Of a DNA stretch of 64,000 nt, positions 26,941 to 36,027 are shown piece after piece. The notes beneath the pieces were generated by a model that was given only the letters and a program-made list of their open reading frames with translations, ran no database searches and was not told the origin of the DNA. Numbering within the stretch: the stretch's first letter is position 1; each line of letters starts with the position of its first letter. The translations under genes were made by a program, and so were the position numbers. Source of the stretch: Proteiniphilum saccharofermentans (GTDB taxonomy: Bacteria > Bacteroidota > Bacteroidia > Bacteroidales > Dysgonomonadaceae); assembly GCF_900095135.1 (NCBI RefSeq), contig NZ_LT605205.1:2418001-2482000 (forward strand). Direction: 5' to 3'.

Positions 26941-28242
26941 ATGAATATATTTTCACTGAACAGGAAACAAATCAAGGCAAAGCCCTTGTCTTCGATATTG
27001 AATATCTTTTTATTTGCCACGGGTGTCGCTATTATCTCCTTCCTGTTTCTCACAACAGAGAAAATAGAAAACCAGTTGAATAACAACGTGGCCGGCATCG
27101 ACCTTGTAGTGGGAGCGAAAGGGAGTCCTTTGCAACTTATTTTAGCAGGGATTTACCATATCGACCATCCCACCGGAAATATCCAATACAAAGAAGCCCT
27201 CGAACTCACCAAAAATCCCCTGATCAAACAGGCGGTTCCTTTGGCATTGGGTGATAGTTACCGTGGATTCCGTATAGTCGGTACCGACCAGACATTCCCG
27301 GAACTTTATCATGGGCAGTTGAAGGAAGGAATGTTGTGGAAAACCGATTTTGAAGCAAACATAGGATCAAAAGTCGCGGAAAAGACAGGATTAAAAATTG
27401 GAGACAGCTTTACGGGTGTGCACGGTTTTATAGAAGAAGCAGGACATGCACACGATGAGCACGAATATATTGTAACAGGTATCTTCGAAGAAACGGGGAC
27501 GGTGCTGGATCAGTTGATCCTTACAAATATCGCGAGTGTGTGGAAAATCCATGAACACCATCATGAGCACCACGATGACGAACACATGGAGTCCGAAGGC
27601 GCACATGTTGCGGAAGCGGAAGGAGCTCACGATCATCATCATGATGACGAACACGTGGATGCACATGAACACGGGCATGATTACGCTCACCATAGTGACG
27701 ATAACAAAGAGATCACCCTACTGCTGGTTAAATACACCAATCCGATGGGAGCGATCACCCTACCACGGTTGGTTAACTCTTCCACTAATATGCAGGCAGC
27801 ATCGCCGGCACTGGAGATAAACCGGTTGTATTCGTTGATGGGAGTCGGAGTGCATACCATACGTCTTATTGCAGGCTTTATCATTATAATATCTGCTTTC
27901 AGCATTTTTATTTCACTGCTCAATTCATTAAAAGAGCGCAAGTATGAACTAGCCCTGATTCGTTCGATGGGAGGAAGCCGTAATAAACTGTTCTCTCTTG
28001 TTGTTATGGAAGGGATCATCATCGCATTCATAGGCTATCTACTGGGACTGGCACTGAGCCGGTTAGGCATGCTGTTGGTTTCATATTATACTGAAACCAA
28101 CTATCATTATAGTTTACAGCAGTGGTTTAATATCAACGATTTTTATTTTTTATTTGTTTCACTGATAATCGGATTGCTATCGGCGCTGATTCCGGCCATT
28201 AAAGCGATGCGTACAGATATCTCCAAAACCCTTAGTGAATGA
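26941..28242 (+). CDS. FtsX-like ABC permease with a histidine-rich periplasmic loop
   Basis: The 433 residues have one N-terminal membrane helix (about 18-40), a long periplasmic domain, and three C-terminal helices in the FtsX pattern (about 300-425). The periplasmic part keeps NNVAGIDLVVGAKGSPLQLI, typical of this MacB-like subgroup. Between about residues 200 and 255 lies a segment very rich in His, Asp and Glu (EHHHEHHDDEHM, HDHHHDDEHVDAHEHGHD), a likely zinc-binding buffer. ABC proteins of this class usually move or extract envelope substrates rather than import ions, so its action in metal supply is unclear. Confidence 0.85.
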   Translation: MNIFSLNRKQIKAKPLSSILNIFLFATGVAIISFLFLTTEKIENQLNNNVAGIDLVVGAKGSPLQLILAGIYHIDHPTGNIQYKEALELTKNPLIKQAVPLALGDSYRGFRIVGTDQTFPELYHGQLKEGMLWKTDFEANIGSKVAEKTGLKIGDSFTGVHGFIEEAGHAHDEHEYIVTGIFEETGTVLDQLILTNIASVWKIHEHHHEHHDDEHMESEGAHVAEAEGAHDHHHDDEHVDAHEHGHDYAHHSDDNKEITLLLVKYTNPMGAITLPRLVNSSTNMQAASPALEINRLYSLMGVGVHTIRLIAGFIIIISAFSIFISLLNSLKERKYELALIRSMGGSRNKLFSLVVMEGIIIAFIGYLLGLALSRLGMLLVSYYTETNYHYSLQQWFNINDFYFLFVSLIIGLLSALIPAIKAMRTDISKTLSE

Positions 28243-28287
28243 GACGAACAGACAAATGTTCCATACAACCTTAGTGTTAAAAAATAT

Positions 28288-28758
28288 ATGAAGACAAAAA
28301 CTATTTTTCTATTTTTTCTCCTGTGTGCAATCTACTTCCCGGTAAATGCACAACAGCCGAAACCGCAGACCGTTTCCTGGGACATGCTGAAAGATGTAAC
28401 ATGGTCTCAAAAATACATAGCTTCCCTTTCGGGATATTACCAGATGCCTGAATTCGGAAGGCAGATAGAATTTCTCGATAACAGAACTGTTATCATACAG
28501 GGATTTTATGTGCCGGTAGACGTGGAAGGGACTATTTTCGCACTCTCCGAAACACCTTCCTACATGTGTTTTTTCTGTGGTGTGGGAGGAATTGAATCCG
28601 TGATGGAAATATCTGTAAAAGAGGGACACCACGATTTAAAACATGTCCGCACCGACCGGTATATACAAGTCAAAGGAATATTCAGTATCAACAGGGATGA
28701 TCCGGAACACCTGATGTATCTGTTAAAAGATGCGGAACTGGTAAAGGTCGTAAGATAG
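28288..28758 (+). CDS. Secreted DUF3299-like protein with a CFFCG motif
   Basis: A 156-residue protein with a clear signal peptide (MKTKTIFLFFLLCAIYFPVNA). The mature part has the DUF3299-style core IQGFYVPVDVEG followed by a cysteine pair in SYMCFFCGVGG (about residue 95) in place of the usual proline-rich stretch. In gammaproteobacterial zinc-regulated loci a DUF3299 protein accompanies the same ABC pair. The two cysteines could bind a metal or form a disulfide. It lies 45 bases after the permease in the same operon. Confidence 0.7.
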   Translation: MKTKTIFLFFLLCAIYFPVNAQQPKPQTVSWDMLKDVTWSQKYIASLSGYYQMPEFGRQIEFLDNRTVIIQGFYVPVDVEGTIFALSETPSYMCFFCGVGGIESVMEISVKEGHHDLKHVRTDRYIQVKGIFSINRDDPEHLMYLLKDAELVKVVR

Positions 28759-28805
28759 TCCACTTCCGATTGAAACAACCAAGAACTGATTTTAAAATTG
28801 AAAAA

Positions 28806-29585
28806 ATGATGGATAACATAGGGTTATATGCTTTATTAAGTACGCTCGTCGTGAATCTGCTTTCTTTTGTCGGGGCGTTCCTTTTTTTCCTTAAAACCAA
28901 AGTATTGAAACAGATATTACCGTTACTGATCTGCTTTTCCATAGGAGCTTTACTGGGAAATGCCTTTTTCCATCTTGTCCCTGAATCCTATTTTCACCTT
29001 CCGTCGGCTCATCTCACCTCGTGGCTCATTTTAGCGGGATTTTTGCTCTTTTTCATCATCGATCAGGTATTGCATATCCATACCGATACAGAGTCCCATG
29101 CGCACCCCGACAGCCATGCATCGGGAATAAAGCCCTATGGATATCTGAGCCTCTATGCCGATGGGATTCACAATTTCACTGATGGTATTCTGATCGGCGC
29201 GGCATGGATGGTGATGCCGGAATTGGGGCTGGCAACAACGTTAGCCATTATTATGCATGAGATCCCTCAGGAAGTGAGTGATATCGGAATTTTGCTCCGT
29301 GCAGGATTTTCTAAAAGAAAAGCATTATTGTTTAATTTTGGAATAGCCTGTGCAGCCATTCTGGGGACTGTTCTCACACTATGGCTGGGACATCGCATAG
29401 GACATTTATCCACTTACATATTACCGGTTGCAGCCGGAGGATTTATTTATCTTGCGGCTGGCAGTCTGTTACCTGAAATCCTGAAAGAAACCGCGAAACG
29501 GAATTTGTTGTTACATCTGGTTGTGATCCTGGCAGGCTTGGGTGTGATGTATTATCTCAGCCTGCACAGCGGGCATCATCATTGA
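28806..29585 (+). CDS. ZIP-family divalent metal transporter
   Basis: An inner-membrane importer of zinc or a related divalent ion, with about eight helices in 259 residues. The metal-path motifs are HNFTDGILIG (helix IV, about residue 128) and MHEIPQEVSDIGILL (helix V, about 155). The loop before helix IV is His-rich (HIHTDTESHAHPDSHAS) and the protein ends in HSGHHH. The start at MMDNIGL is chosen; the longer frame adds a polar leader unlike the family. It closes the operon, 47 bases after the DUF3299-like gene, and is the strongest evidence that the operon serves metal uptake. Confidence 0.92.
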   Translation: MMDNIGLYALLSTLVVNLLSFVGAFLFFLKTKVLKQILPLLICFSIGALLGNAFFHLVPESYFHLPSAHLTSWLILAGFLLFFIIDQVLHIHTDTESHAHPDSHASGIKPYGYLSLYADGIHNFTDGILIGAAWMVMPELGLATTLAIIMHEIPQEVSDIGILLRAGFSKRKALLFNFGIACAAILGTVLTLWLGHRIGHLSTYILPVAAGGFIYLAAGSLLPEILKETAKRNLLLHLVVILAGLGVMYYLSLHSGHHH

Positions 29586-29645
29586 ATTCGCTAAAAATCT
29601 CCTATTCCCCATAAATCAACACCTCACCTTTCCTTATAAATAAAT

Positions 29646-29677
29646 CCCCTTATTGGTAAATCAACACCAATAAGGGG
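29646..29677 (+). terminator. 12-8-12 hairpin after the metal operon
   Basis: CCCCTTATTGGT and ACCAATAAGGGG pair perfectly around AAATCAAC, 60 bases after the ZIP gene. The following CCTTCTTATAC is only partly T-rich. Confidence 0.6.
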
Positions 29678-29714
29678 CCTTCTTATACTTATAAATTTCT
29701 ATATTTCCCAGAGC

Positions 29715-29756
29715 TTACTTCTTCACTTCTCACTCTTCACTCTTCATTCTTCACTT
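29715..29756. repeat. Heptad repeat block at the 3' end of the S46 peptidase gene
   Basis: Six in-phase 7-mers: TTACTTC, TTCACTT, CTCACTC, TTCACTC, TTCATTC, TTCACTT. The last runs over the peptidase stop codon. Confidence 0.8.
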
Positions 29757-31880
29757 CCCTACCACTTTCAACTCATCAATCACATGGGATGCTCCCATCA
29801 CCTTATCGATCATGTACAATACGTAGCGGATATCCACGCTGATCACACGTTGCATTTCCGGTTCAAAGAGGATGTCTCCACTGAGTGATTCCCAGTTTCC
29901 GTCGAATGCCAGTCCGATCAGTTCTGCGTTCCCATTCAGCACGGGACTGCCGGAATTTCCTCCGGTGATATCATTGTTCGACAACACATTAACCCTCATT
30001 AGTCCTTCCGGATCACCATAGCGATCGAAATCGCCGGAACGAATGGCATCCAGGATATATTCCTGCACATTGAATTCGGGATCGCCCGGCTTCTGTTTTT
30101 CCAATATCCCCTGCGAGGTAGTATAATAATCATACCAGACGGCATCGCGCGGTTGGTATCCCCCTACTGTCCCGTAACTCATACGCTGAGTGAAATTGGC
30201 ATCGGGGTAGAAAGTCTTATCTGCATCCATTTCCATAAGGGCAGCCATAAATTCCCGTTCACCCCTGAGCATTTTCTCATAATAGGACATCATTTGTCCC
30301 GACAACTCATATCCCATATCAGCAGTCGACAACGCCAGTTCCATGGCCGGATCCTGGGTGAGCGACTGGGTATCTGCCGTCTTCAGCAGTTCCAGCAACT
30401 CCTCTAACGATGTGAAGCGGGAGTTGGCAAACAACCAGTCGGCATATTGTTCATAATCCCCACCGAACTCGTCCTTCACCTTTTGGTAGATATCAGGATG
30501 ATACTGTTCGGGAACACGTTCGGCATAGAGTTTCATCAATGTGGGGAGTACCTTCTTATCCAGTGCCGGTTCATAATTTTTATACGACTCGATAAAGCGG
30601 TCGTTGATAAAATCCTGTTTGTCCTCTTCGGTACCGTCACTGTCGAATTGCAGGATGGTATTGGCAAAACGTATCAGTTCGATTCCGTTATTAAATACTT
30701 CCAGAAAATAGGTGGTATAAAGCGCCAGATCACCGGAATCGGTATAGGCACTCTCCAGTGTGGAAAGTGTACTGCCGTATCTGGCCTGGCGGACAGGACT
30801 GCCTTTGATCCACTCCTTCAATCTTGCTTCCAGCTTCTCCTTTTCGGGCAGCACTTCCAGATTGGTAAGCGCTTCGTTCATTCCCATGGAGTTCTTCCAG
30901 TAATTGGAGCTGCCGGCATATTTATTGGCATATTTAATACGGATGGTATCATTTTTGGTCATCGCATCCCACCAGATATCCTGTTTGGCTCCCCTCACTT
31001 CGATGCGGGGTTTGTTCTCCGACTCCATCCGCTGGCGGATTCCCCACGACGACATGTAACGCTGTGTACTGCCGGGGTAACCTATTGTCATTGCGTAATC
31101 TCCATCGGTCACGCCGTCGAGCGATACAGGGACTACATATTTAGGTTGATAAGGTACATTTTCGCTACTGTAGTTGGCCGGACGGTTATCCTTATCCGCA
31201 TAGACACGGAATACCGAGAAATCACCGGTATGGCGCGGCCACATCCAGTTGTCGGTATCACCACCGAATTTCCCGACTGAAGAAGGAGGTGCCGTAACAA
31301 GGCGTACATCACGAAACTGATCATATAGCACAACGTAGTATTTGTTGCGTGAATAGAAAGGGACAATGCGGGCATGGGTAAATGGATCTGTTTCATATTC
31401 GTCTATCAGTGCAGTGGAAAGAGAGTCGATCGCCCGTTCGCGTTGTATCTCACTAAGAACAGAAGGTACATGGGCCATGATCCGGTCCGTCACATCCGTC
31501 ATCGATTTCAGGAACGACACAGTCAAGCCATCGGCAGGCAGTTCTTCTGCCTGATTTTCCGCTACGAACCCGTCTTTCAGATAGTCATGCTCCACCGCGC
31601 TCAACTTCTGGATAGCCCCGTATCCGCAATGGTGATTGGTAAATATCAATCCCTGGTCGGAGACCGCCACGCCGGTACATCCTCCGCCAAAGATCACCAC
31701 CGCATCTTTCAACGACGGATTATCTTCATCATATAATTGATCTACGGGAAAAGTAAATCCCAACTCTTTCATACGGGCAACACTCTCGCTGTTCAACTCC
31801 TTGAGCAACCACATACCCTCATCGGCTTTCACCGTCAACGTCGCCAAAAATATCGCGACCAACAAACCTACTTTCTTCAT
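29751..31880 (-). CDS. S46-family dipeptidyl-peptidase (DPP7 type)
   Basis: A periplasmic serine exopeptidase that removes dipeptides from oligopeptides, feeding amino-acid fermentation. A signal peptide (MKKVGLLVAIFLATLTVKA) leads a 709-residue protein. The catalytic His is in FTNHHCGYGAI (about residue 83), the Asp in RHTGDFSVF (about 220), and the Ser in TGGNSGSPVLN near the C-terminus. The residue 18 after the Ser is Gly (AFDGNW). In Porphyromonas this position is Gly in DPP7 (hydrophobic P1) and Arg in DPP11 (acidic P1), so DPP7-type specificity is inferred. Confidence 0.94.
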   Translation of the reverse strand: MKKVGLLVAIFLATLTVKADEGMWLLKELNSESVARMKELGFTFPVDQLYDEDNPSLKDAVVIFGGGCTGVAVSDQGLIFTNHHCGYGAIQKLSAVEHDYLKDGFVAENQAEELPADGLTVSFLKSMTDVTDRIMAHVPSVLSEIQRERAIDSLSTALIDEYETDPFTHARIVPFYSRNKYYVVLYDQFRDVRLVTAPPSSVGKFGGDTDNWMWPRHTGDFSVFRVYADKDNRPANYSSENVPYQPKYVVPVSLDGVTDGDYAMTIGYPGSTQRYMSSWGIRQRMESENKPRIEVRGAKQDIWWDAMTKNDTIRIKYANKYAGSSNYWKNSMGMNEALTNLEVLPEKEKLEARLKEWIKGSPVRQARYGSTLSTLESAYTDSGDLALYTTYFLEVFNNGIELIRFANTILQFDSDGTEEDKQDFINDRFIESYKNYEPALDKKVLPTLMKLYAERVPEQYHPDIYQKVKDEFGGDYEQYADWLFANSRFTSLEELLELLKTADTQSLTQDPAMELALSTADMGYELSGQMMSYYEKMLRGEREFMAALMEMDADKTFYPDANFTQRMSYGTVGGYQPRDAVWYDYYTTSQGILEKQKPGDPEFNVQEYILDAIRSGDFDRYGDPEGLMRVNVLSNNDITGGNSGSPVLNGNAELIGLAFDGNWESLSGDILFEPEMQRVISVDIRYVLYMIDKVMGASHVIDELKVVGK

Positions 31881-31931
31881 AAATTTATTTTCAATTTCAA
31901 AATTCCAGATTTCAGATTCCAGATTATTCTT

Positions 31932-32008
31932 AACTTCTAATTTCTAATTTCTGACCTCTGACTTCGTCACTTCTTAGCTCTTACTTCTTAATTCTTAATT
32001 CTTAATTT
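31932..32008. repeat. Eleven-unit heptad repeat block
   Basis: 7-mers in phase: AACTTCT, AATTTCT, AATTTCT, GACCTCT, GACTTCG, TCACTTC, TTAGCTC, TTACTTC, TTAATTC, TTAATTC, TTAATTT. It continues through the stop codon (31988) and last codons of the flippase gene. Confidence 0.85.
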
Positions 32009-33490
32009 TTTCCCAATCACCGGCAATTCCCGTAAAGGCAGTTCCTTTTTAACAACCACAAAGATATATAGCATGATCAACACCGTATTGATCAGTAATC
32101 GCAGCCATAATTCAGGTATATTATTGTATGTCAGTGTAATCCCGGCGAAGAGAATCATCGATAGCAGGAAGAAAAATCCGGCCGACCTGAGGTTGTACGG
32201 GATAGGATAATTTTTTTGTCCCAGGAAATAAGAAACCAGCATCATGGCAAGGTTGGCGATAAATGAAGCCCACGCACAAGCCATATAGCCAAACCGGGGA
32301 ATAAAAAGAATATTGATTACTATGGTGACGATGAATCCAAAGATTGACATATATGCTCCCCACCGGGTTTGGTCGGTGAGTTTATACCACAACGAGAGAT
32401 TGAAATAGATACCAAAGAAGAGTTCACCCAGAAGGACAATAGGTACCACTTTTAGCCCTACATGATAACTTTCGGGGATCAGTTTCTTGATAATATCGAT
32501 ATAACCGGTCGTCATTAAAAAGATCAGCAATCCGAAAATGATAAAAAATTTAGTTGCATCGCTGAACGACCGGCGATCACCGGCAGCACCTTTATTCCTC
32601 GCAAAGATAAAGGGTTCGAAAGCATAGCGGAAAGCCTGGGTGAACATCACCATGATGACGGCGATCTTAAAGTTTTGTCCATAAATACCTAATTCAGTAA
32701 ACGCTGCTGCCTCGTCGGGGTAGACCCAGGGAAAGATAATCTTATCCACTGTCTGGTTCAATATACCCGCTACGCCCAGGATAAGAATGGGAAATGAGTA
32801 TCGCAGCATCTGGCGTAATAATACCCGGTCGAATGTAAACCTGATTTTCAGTTCGGGTGATACCATCAGGAATTGGATAACCGAAGCAGCAAGATTGGAG
32901 ATCAACACGTAATCAACTCCCCGACTGATATCGAACCAGGAAAATGCATCAGGAAACAAGGTTTGTAGCCAAGGGCAACCAAGGAAAAAGAAAAGGTTGA
33001 AAAGGATGGTCAGTACCACATTGACAAGCTTGATCACTGCAAACCGGATAGGACGTTTTTTAAACCGAAGGTTGGCGAACGGGATGGCACCCAATACGTC
33101 GAAACAGAGAATGATCACCAGCATAAGCAGGTAATGCGGCTTCATCGCCGCACCTCCCAATGCGAAAGCCGCAGGTTCTAACAATAACAGTGCAGCCAGG
33201 AAAAAGAGCAATGTTGTGAAGGCAATACTGATAAAGGTGGTGGAGAAGACCCTCACAGGGTCATTCTCTTTATTGGCATAACGGAAAAATCCGGTTTCCA
33301 TACCGTAAGTGAGGATTACCTGCAAAAGTGCCACCCAGGCATAAAAGTTGGTCAGCACCCCGATATCGGAGACCTCCGGCAGAGCGAATGCCCAGTATAG
33401 TGACAACAACCAGCTAAGGAGTTTAGGCAAGACACTTCCTATCCCATAGAAGAAAGTCTCCTTTGCCAACGATTTCATTCCTCCTGCCAT
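31988..33490 (-). CDS. Polysaccharide flippase (MATE/Wzx-like, MviN-MATE superfamily)
   Basis: About 14 membrane helices over 500 residues, with the polysaccharide-synthesis N-terminal segment MKSLAKETFFYGIGSVLPKLL. Such proteins flip lipid-linked oligosaccharides across the inner membrane for O-antigen, capsule or glycoprotein assembly. The start MAGGMKSLAKE is chosen because the longer frame runs back through heptad repeat sequence (33527-33589). A TACCTTTG promoter element lies at 33631-33638. No glycosyltransferases are beside it, so the pathway is not clear. Confidence 0.87.
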   Translation of the reverse strand: MAGGMKSLAKETFFYGIGSVLPKLLSWLLSLYWAFALPEVSDIGVLTNFYAWVALLQVILTYGMETGFFRYANKENDPVRVFSTTFISIAFTTLLFFLAALLLLEPAAFALGGAAMKPHYLLMLVIILCFDVLGAIPFANLRFKKRPIRFAVIKLVNVVLTILFNLFFFLGCPWLQTLFPDAFSWFDISRGVDYVLISNLAASVIQFLMVSPELKIRFTFDRVLLRQMLRYSFPILILGVAGILNQTVDKIIFPWVYPDEAAAFTELGIYGQNFKIAVIMVMFTQAFRYAFEPFIFARNKGAAGDRRSFSDATKFFIIFGLLIFLMTTGYIDIIKKLIPESYHVGLKVVPIVLLGELFFGIYFNLSLWYKLTDQTRWGAYMSIFGFIVTIVINILFIPRFGYMACAWASFIANLAMMLVSYFLGQKNYPIPYNLRSAGFFFLLSMILFAGITLTYNNIPELWLRLLINTVLIMLYIFVVVKKELPLRELPVIGKKLRIKN

Positions 33491-33526
33491 ATTTTCTCGA
33501 TAATTTTTGAAGACTGGTTGTAAATT

Positions 33527-33589
33527 AATAGTGAAAAACGAATAGTGAATAGTGAAAAATGAATTCTTGACTTCCAATCTTCTTCACTT
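33527..33589. repeat. Nine-unit heptad repeat block upstream of the flippase gene
   Basis: 7-mers in phase: AATAGTG, AAAAACG, AATAGTG, AATAGTG, AAAAATG, AATTCTT, GACTTCC, AATCTTC, TTCACTT. It lies in the leader of the flippase gene. Confidence 0.8.
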
Positions 33590-33821
33590 CTAATCCGGAT
33601 CTTCACAACTGTAATCGAATATTACAATGGCAAAGGTAGTATTTTTCTGCGTAGTGTCTGCGCTGTAGCCCATCATTATTTATCTTTAAGAAGAATGATA
33701 GCTAAAATATGGAAAAAAAAAGCTTACTTTGCAGGTCGAAACAGCTAAGAAATAAACCAAGTAATATGTAAGGCAGGCAACGGTTGTCACTGTACAGGCC
33801 GAAAGCATGCAATCGAAATTT

Positions 33822-35366
33822 ATGGCACAGGACGACGTTTTTAAGAAACTGGTATCGCACTGTAAAGAATACGGATTTGTATTCCAGTCGAGTGAGATTT
33901 ACGACGGGTTAAGCGCCGTGTACGATTACGGACAGATGGGTGTGGAACTCAAGAACAATATCAAAAAGTACTGGTGGGACAGTATGGTACTGCTGCACGA
34001 AAATGTAGTAGGCATCGACTCCGCCATCTTTATGCACCCTACCATCTGGAAAGCATCAGGGCATGTGGATGCATTCAATGATCCGCTTATTGATAACAAA
34101 GACAGTAAAAAACGGTACCGGGCAGACGTACTGATTGAAGACCATCTCGCCAAATACGACGAAAAGATCGGGAAAGAGGTGCAGAAAGCGGCAAAACGGT
34201 TCGGCGACCAGTTCGACGAAGCGATGTTTCGTGAGACCAATCCCCGCGTGCAGGAAAACCTACAGAAAAGGGATGAAATCCACGCCCGTTTCGCCAAAGC
34301 GCTTAATGATAATAATCTGGAAGATCTTCGTCAGATCATTCTCGATTGTGAGATCGTCTGCCCCATAAGCGGCACGCGTAACTGGACGGAAGTGCGTCAG
34401 TTCAACCTGATGTTCTCTACAGAGATGGGATCGACAGCCGACGGAGCAATGAAGGTCTATCTTCGTCCCGAAACGGCGCAGGGTATCTTCGTGAACTTCC
34501 TGAACGTACAGAAAACAGGTCGCATGAAGATCCCGTTTGGTATCGCCCAGATAGGAAAAGCGTTCCGTAACGAGATCGTAGCCCGTCAGTTCATCTTCCG
34601 TATGCGGGAGTTCGAACAGATGGAAATGCAGTTCTTCGTCGCTCCCGGTGAAGAGTTGCAATGGTTTGAACATTGGAAGCAATTCCGGATGAAATGGCAC
34701 CAGGCACTGGGCTTCGGCGCAGAAAAATACCGGTTCCACGACCACGACAAGTTGGCGCACTATGCCAATGCCGCTACCGATGTGGAATTTGAAATGCCAT
34801 TTGGGTTCAAAGAAGTGGAAGGCATTCACTCCCGTACCGATTTCGACCTGAGCCAGCATGAAAAATATTCCGGTAAAAAGATACAGTATTTCGATCCGGA
34901 ACAAGGAAAATCGTATGTGCCTTATGTAGTGGAAACCTCTATCGGGGTGGACAGGATGTTCCTTTCAATCCTCGCAGGTTCTTATCACGAGGAGATACTG
35001 GAACGCGGTGAGATCCGTGTACTGTTGAAGCTACCCCCTACCCTTGCGCCGGTCAAGTTGGCCATATTACCGCTGGTAAAAAAAGATGGTTTGGCTGAGA
35101 AAGCACGGGAGATCATGGATGATCTCAAATTCAGCTTCGCATGCCAATACGACGAGAAAGACAGCATCGGCAAGCGCTACCGCCGCCAGGATGCCATCGG
35201 CACCCCTTTCTGCGCCACCATCGACCATCAGACGCTGGAAGACAACACGGTAACCATCCGTTACCGCGACACGATGGAACAAGAAAGAGTTTCTATCGAT
35301 TCACTACAACAAACCATCTCCGAAAAAACGGATATGAAGAATTTGTTGAAACAACTGGCTGTATAA
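33822..35366 (+). CDS. glyS: Glycyl-tRNA synthetase (dimeric alpha2 type)
   Basis: It charges tRNA-Gly with glycine. The 514 residues show the class II motifs of the eukaryote/bacterial alpha2 type: the N-terminal GFVFQSSEIYDGLSAVYDYG, the motif 2 region FGIAQIGKAFRNEI (about 240), SRTDFDLSQHEKYSG, motif 3 ETSIGVDRMFLSIL, and a C-terminal anticodon-binding domain. The start MAQDDVFKK is the usual family start; an ATG five codons upstream is also possible. The gene for the FKBP lipoprotein follows after 19 bases. Confidence 0.95.
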   Translation: MAQDDVFKKLVSHCKEYGFVFQSSEIYDGLSAVYDYGQMGVELKNNIKKYWWDSMVLLHENVVGIDSAIFMHPTIWKASGHVDAFNDPLIDNKDSKKRYRADVLIEDHLAKYDEKIGKEVQKAAKRFGDQFDEAMFRETNPRVQENLQKRDEIHARFAKALNDNNLEDLRQIILDCEIVCPISGTRNWTEVRQFNLMFSTEMGSTADGAMKVYLRPETAQGIFVNFLNVQKTGRMKIPFGIAQIGKAFRNEIVARQFIFRMREFEQMEMQFFVAPGEELQWFEHWKQFRMKWHQALGFGAEKYRFHDHDKLAHYANAATDVEFEMPFGFKEVEGIHSRTDFDLSQHEKYSGKKIQYFDPEQGKSYVPYVVETSIGVDRMFLSILAGSYHEEILERGEIRVLLKLPPTLAPVKLAILPLVKKDGLAEKAREIMDDLKFSFACQYDEKDSIGKRYRRQDAIGTPFCATIDHQTLEDNTVTIRYRDTMEQERVSIDSLQQTISEKTDMKNLLKQLAV

Positions 35367-35385
35367 AGTATAAAAAACCACAACA

Positions 35386-35955
35386 ATGAAGAAACAACTA
35401 TCACTGATTTTCAGCTTTTGCGCGATTATCCTCTTTGCCTCATGCGACAAGACGGAAACGTTCGACGATCAATGGAAAAACGCGAATGAAGCACAGTTTG
35501 CGAAAATTGCTGCTGATTCGAGATATACCCGGATCAATTCGGCATCAACCGCCGGCTATATTATGGTTAAGGAGATCGAGCCGGGAGACGGAGAAACACC
35601 CTATTTTACCGACAGGGTAAGAGTACTTTATACCGGATGGTTTAAAACCGATTGGTCGGAGGAGAGAGATACCTATACCGACGACCGGGGGGAAACCATT
35701 ATCAATAAAATAATCTTCGATTCCACGGACAACAGGAATAATATTCCCAGTACATTTTATGTAGACCCGTCCAGATCAAATATTGTAACCGATGGACTTT
35801 CAACCGCATTACAACACATGCAGGTAGGAGATAAATGGGAAATATGGATCCCCTGGAATTTAGGTTTTGGATCATCGGGATATAGTGCTTATAGAATAGA
35901 ATCTTACACCACACTGGTTTTTGAAATTGAATTGGTTAGTATTGTAAAAGAGTAA
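35386..35955 (+). CDS. FKBP-type peptidyl-prolyl isomerase lipoprotein
   Basis: A lipoprotein signal with lipobox FASC (Cys about residue 20) leads to an FKBP domain (about 70-188) with RVRVLYTGWF, a DGLSTALQHMQVGDKWEIWIP segment and a C-terminal LVFEIELVSI. It should fold periplasmic or outer membrane proteins. An insertion of about 30 residues after the first strand (RDTYTDDRGETIINKI) is larger than in standard FKBPs. It is probably cotranscribed with glyS. Confidence 0.9.
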   Translation: MKKQLSLIFSFCAIILFASCDKTETFDDQWKNANEAQFAKIAADSRYTRINSASTAGYIMVKEIEPGDGETPYFTDRVRVLYTGWFKTDWSEERDTYTDDRGETIINKIIFDSTDNRNNIPSTFYVDPSRSNIVTDGLSTALQHMQVGDKWEIWIPWNLGFGSSGYSAYRIESYTTLVFEIELVSIVKE

Positions 35956-36027
35956 GATAATAAATCATCTATCGTTTGTGTATTATATACGGTATTTAGT
36001 GAAAGTCTGGTAACCCATAAAGAGAAA

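Noticed and set aside
29751-31880. DPP11-type acidic specificity for the S46 peptidase
   Set aside because: The specificity position 18 residues after the catalytic Ser is Gly, not Arg.
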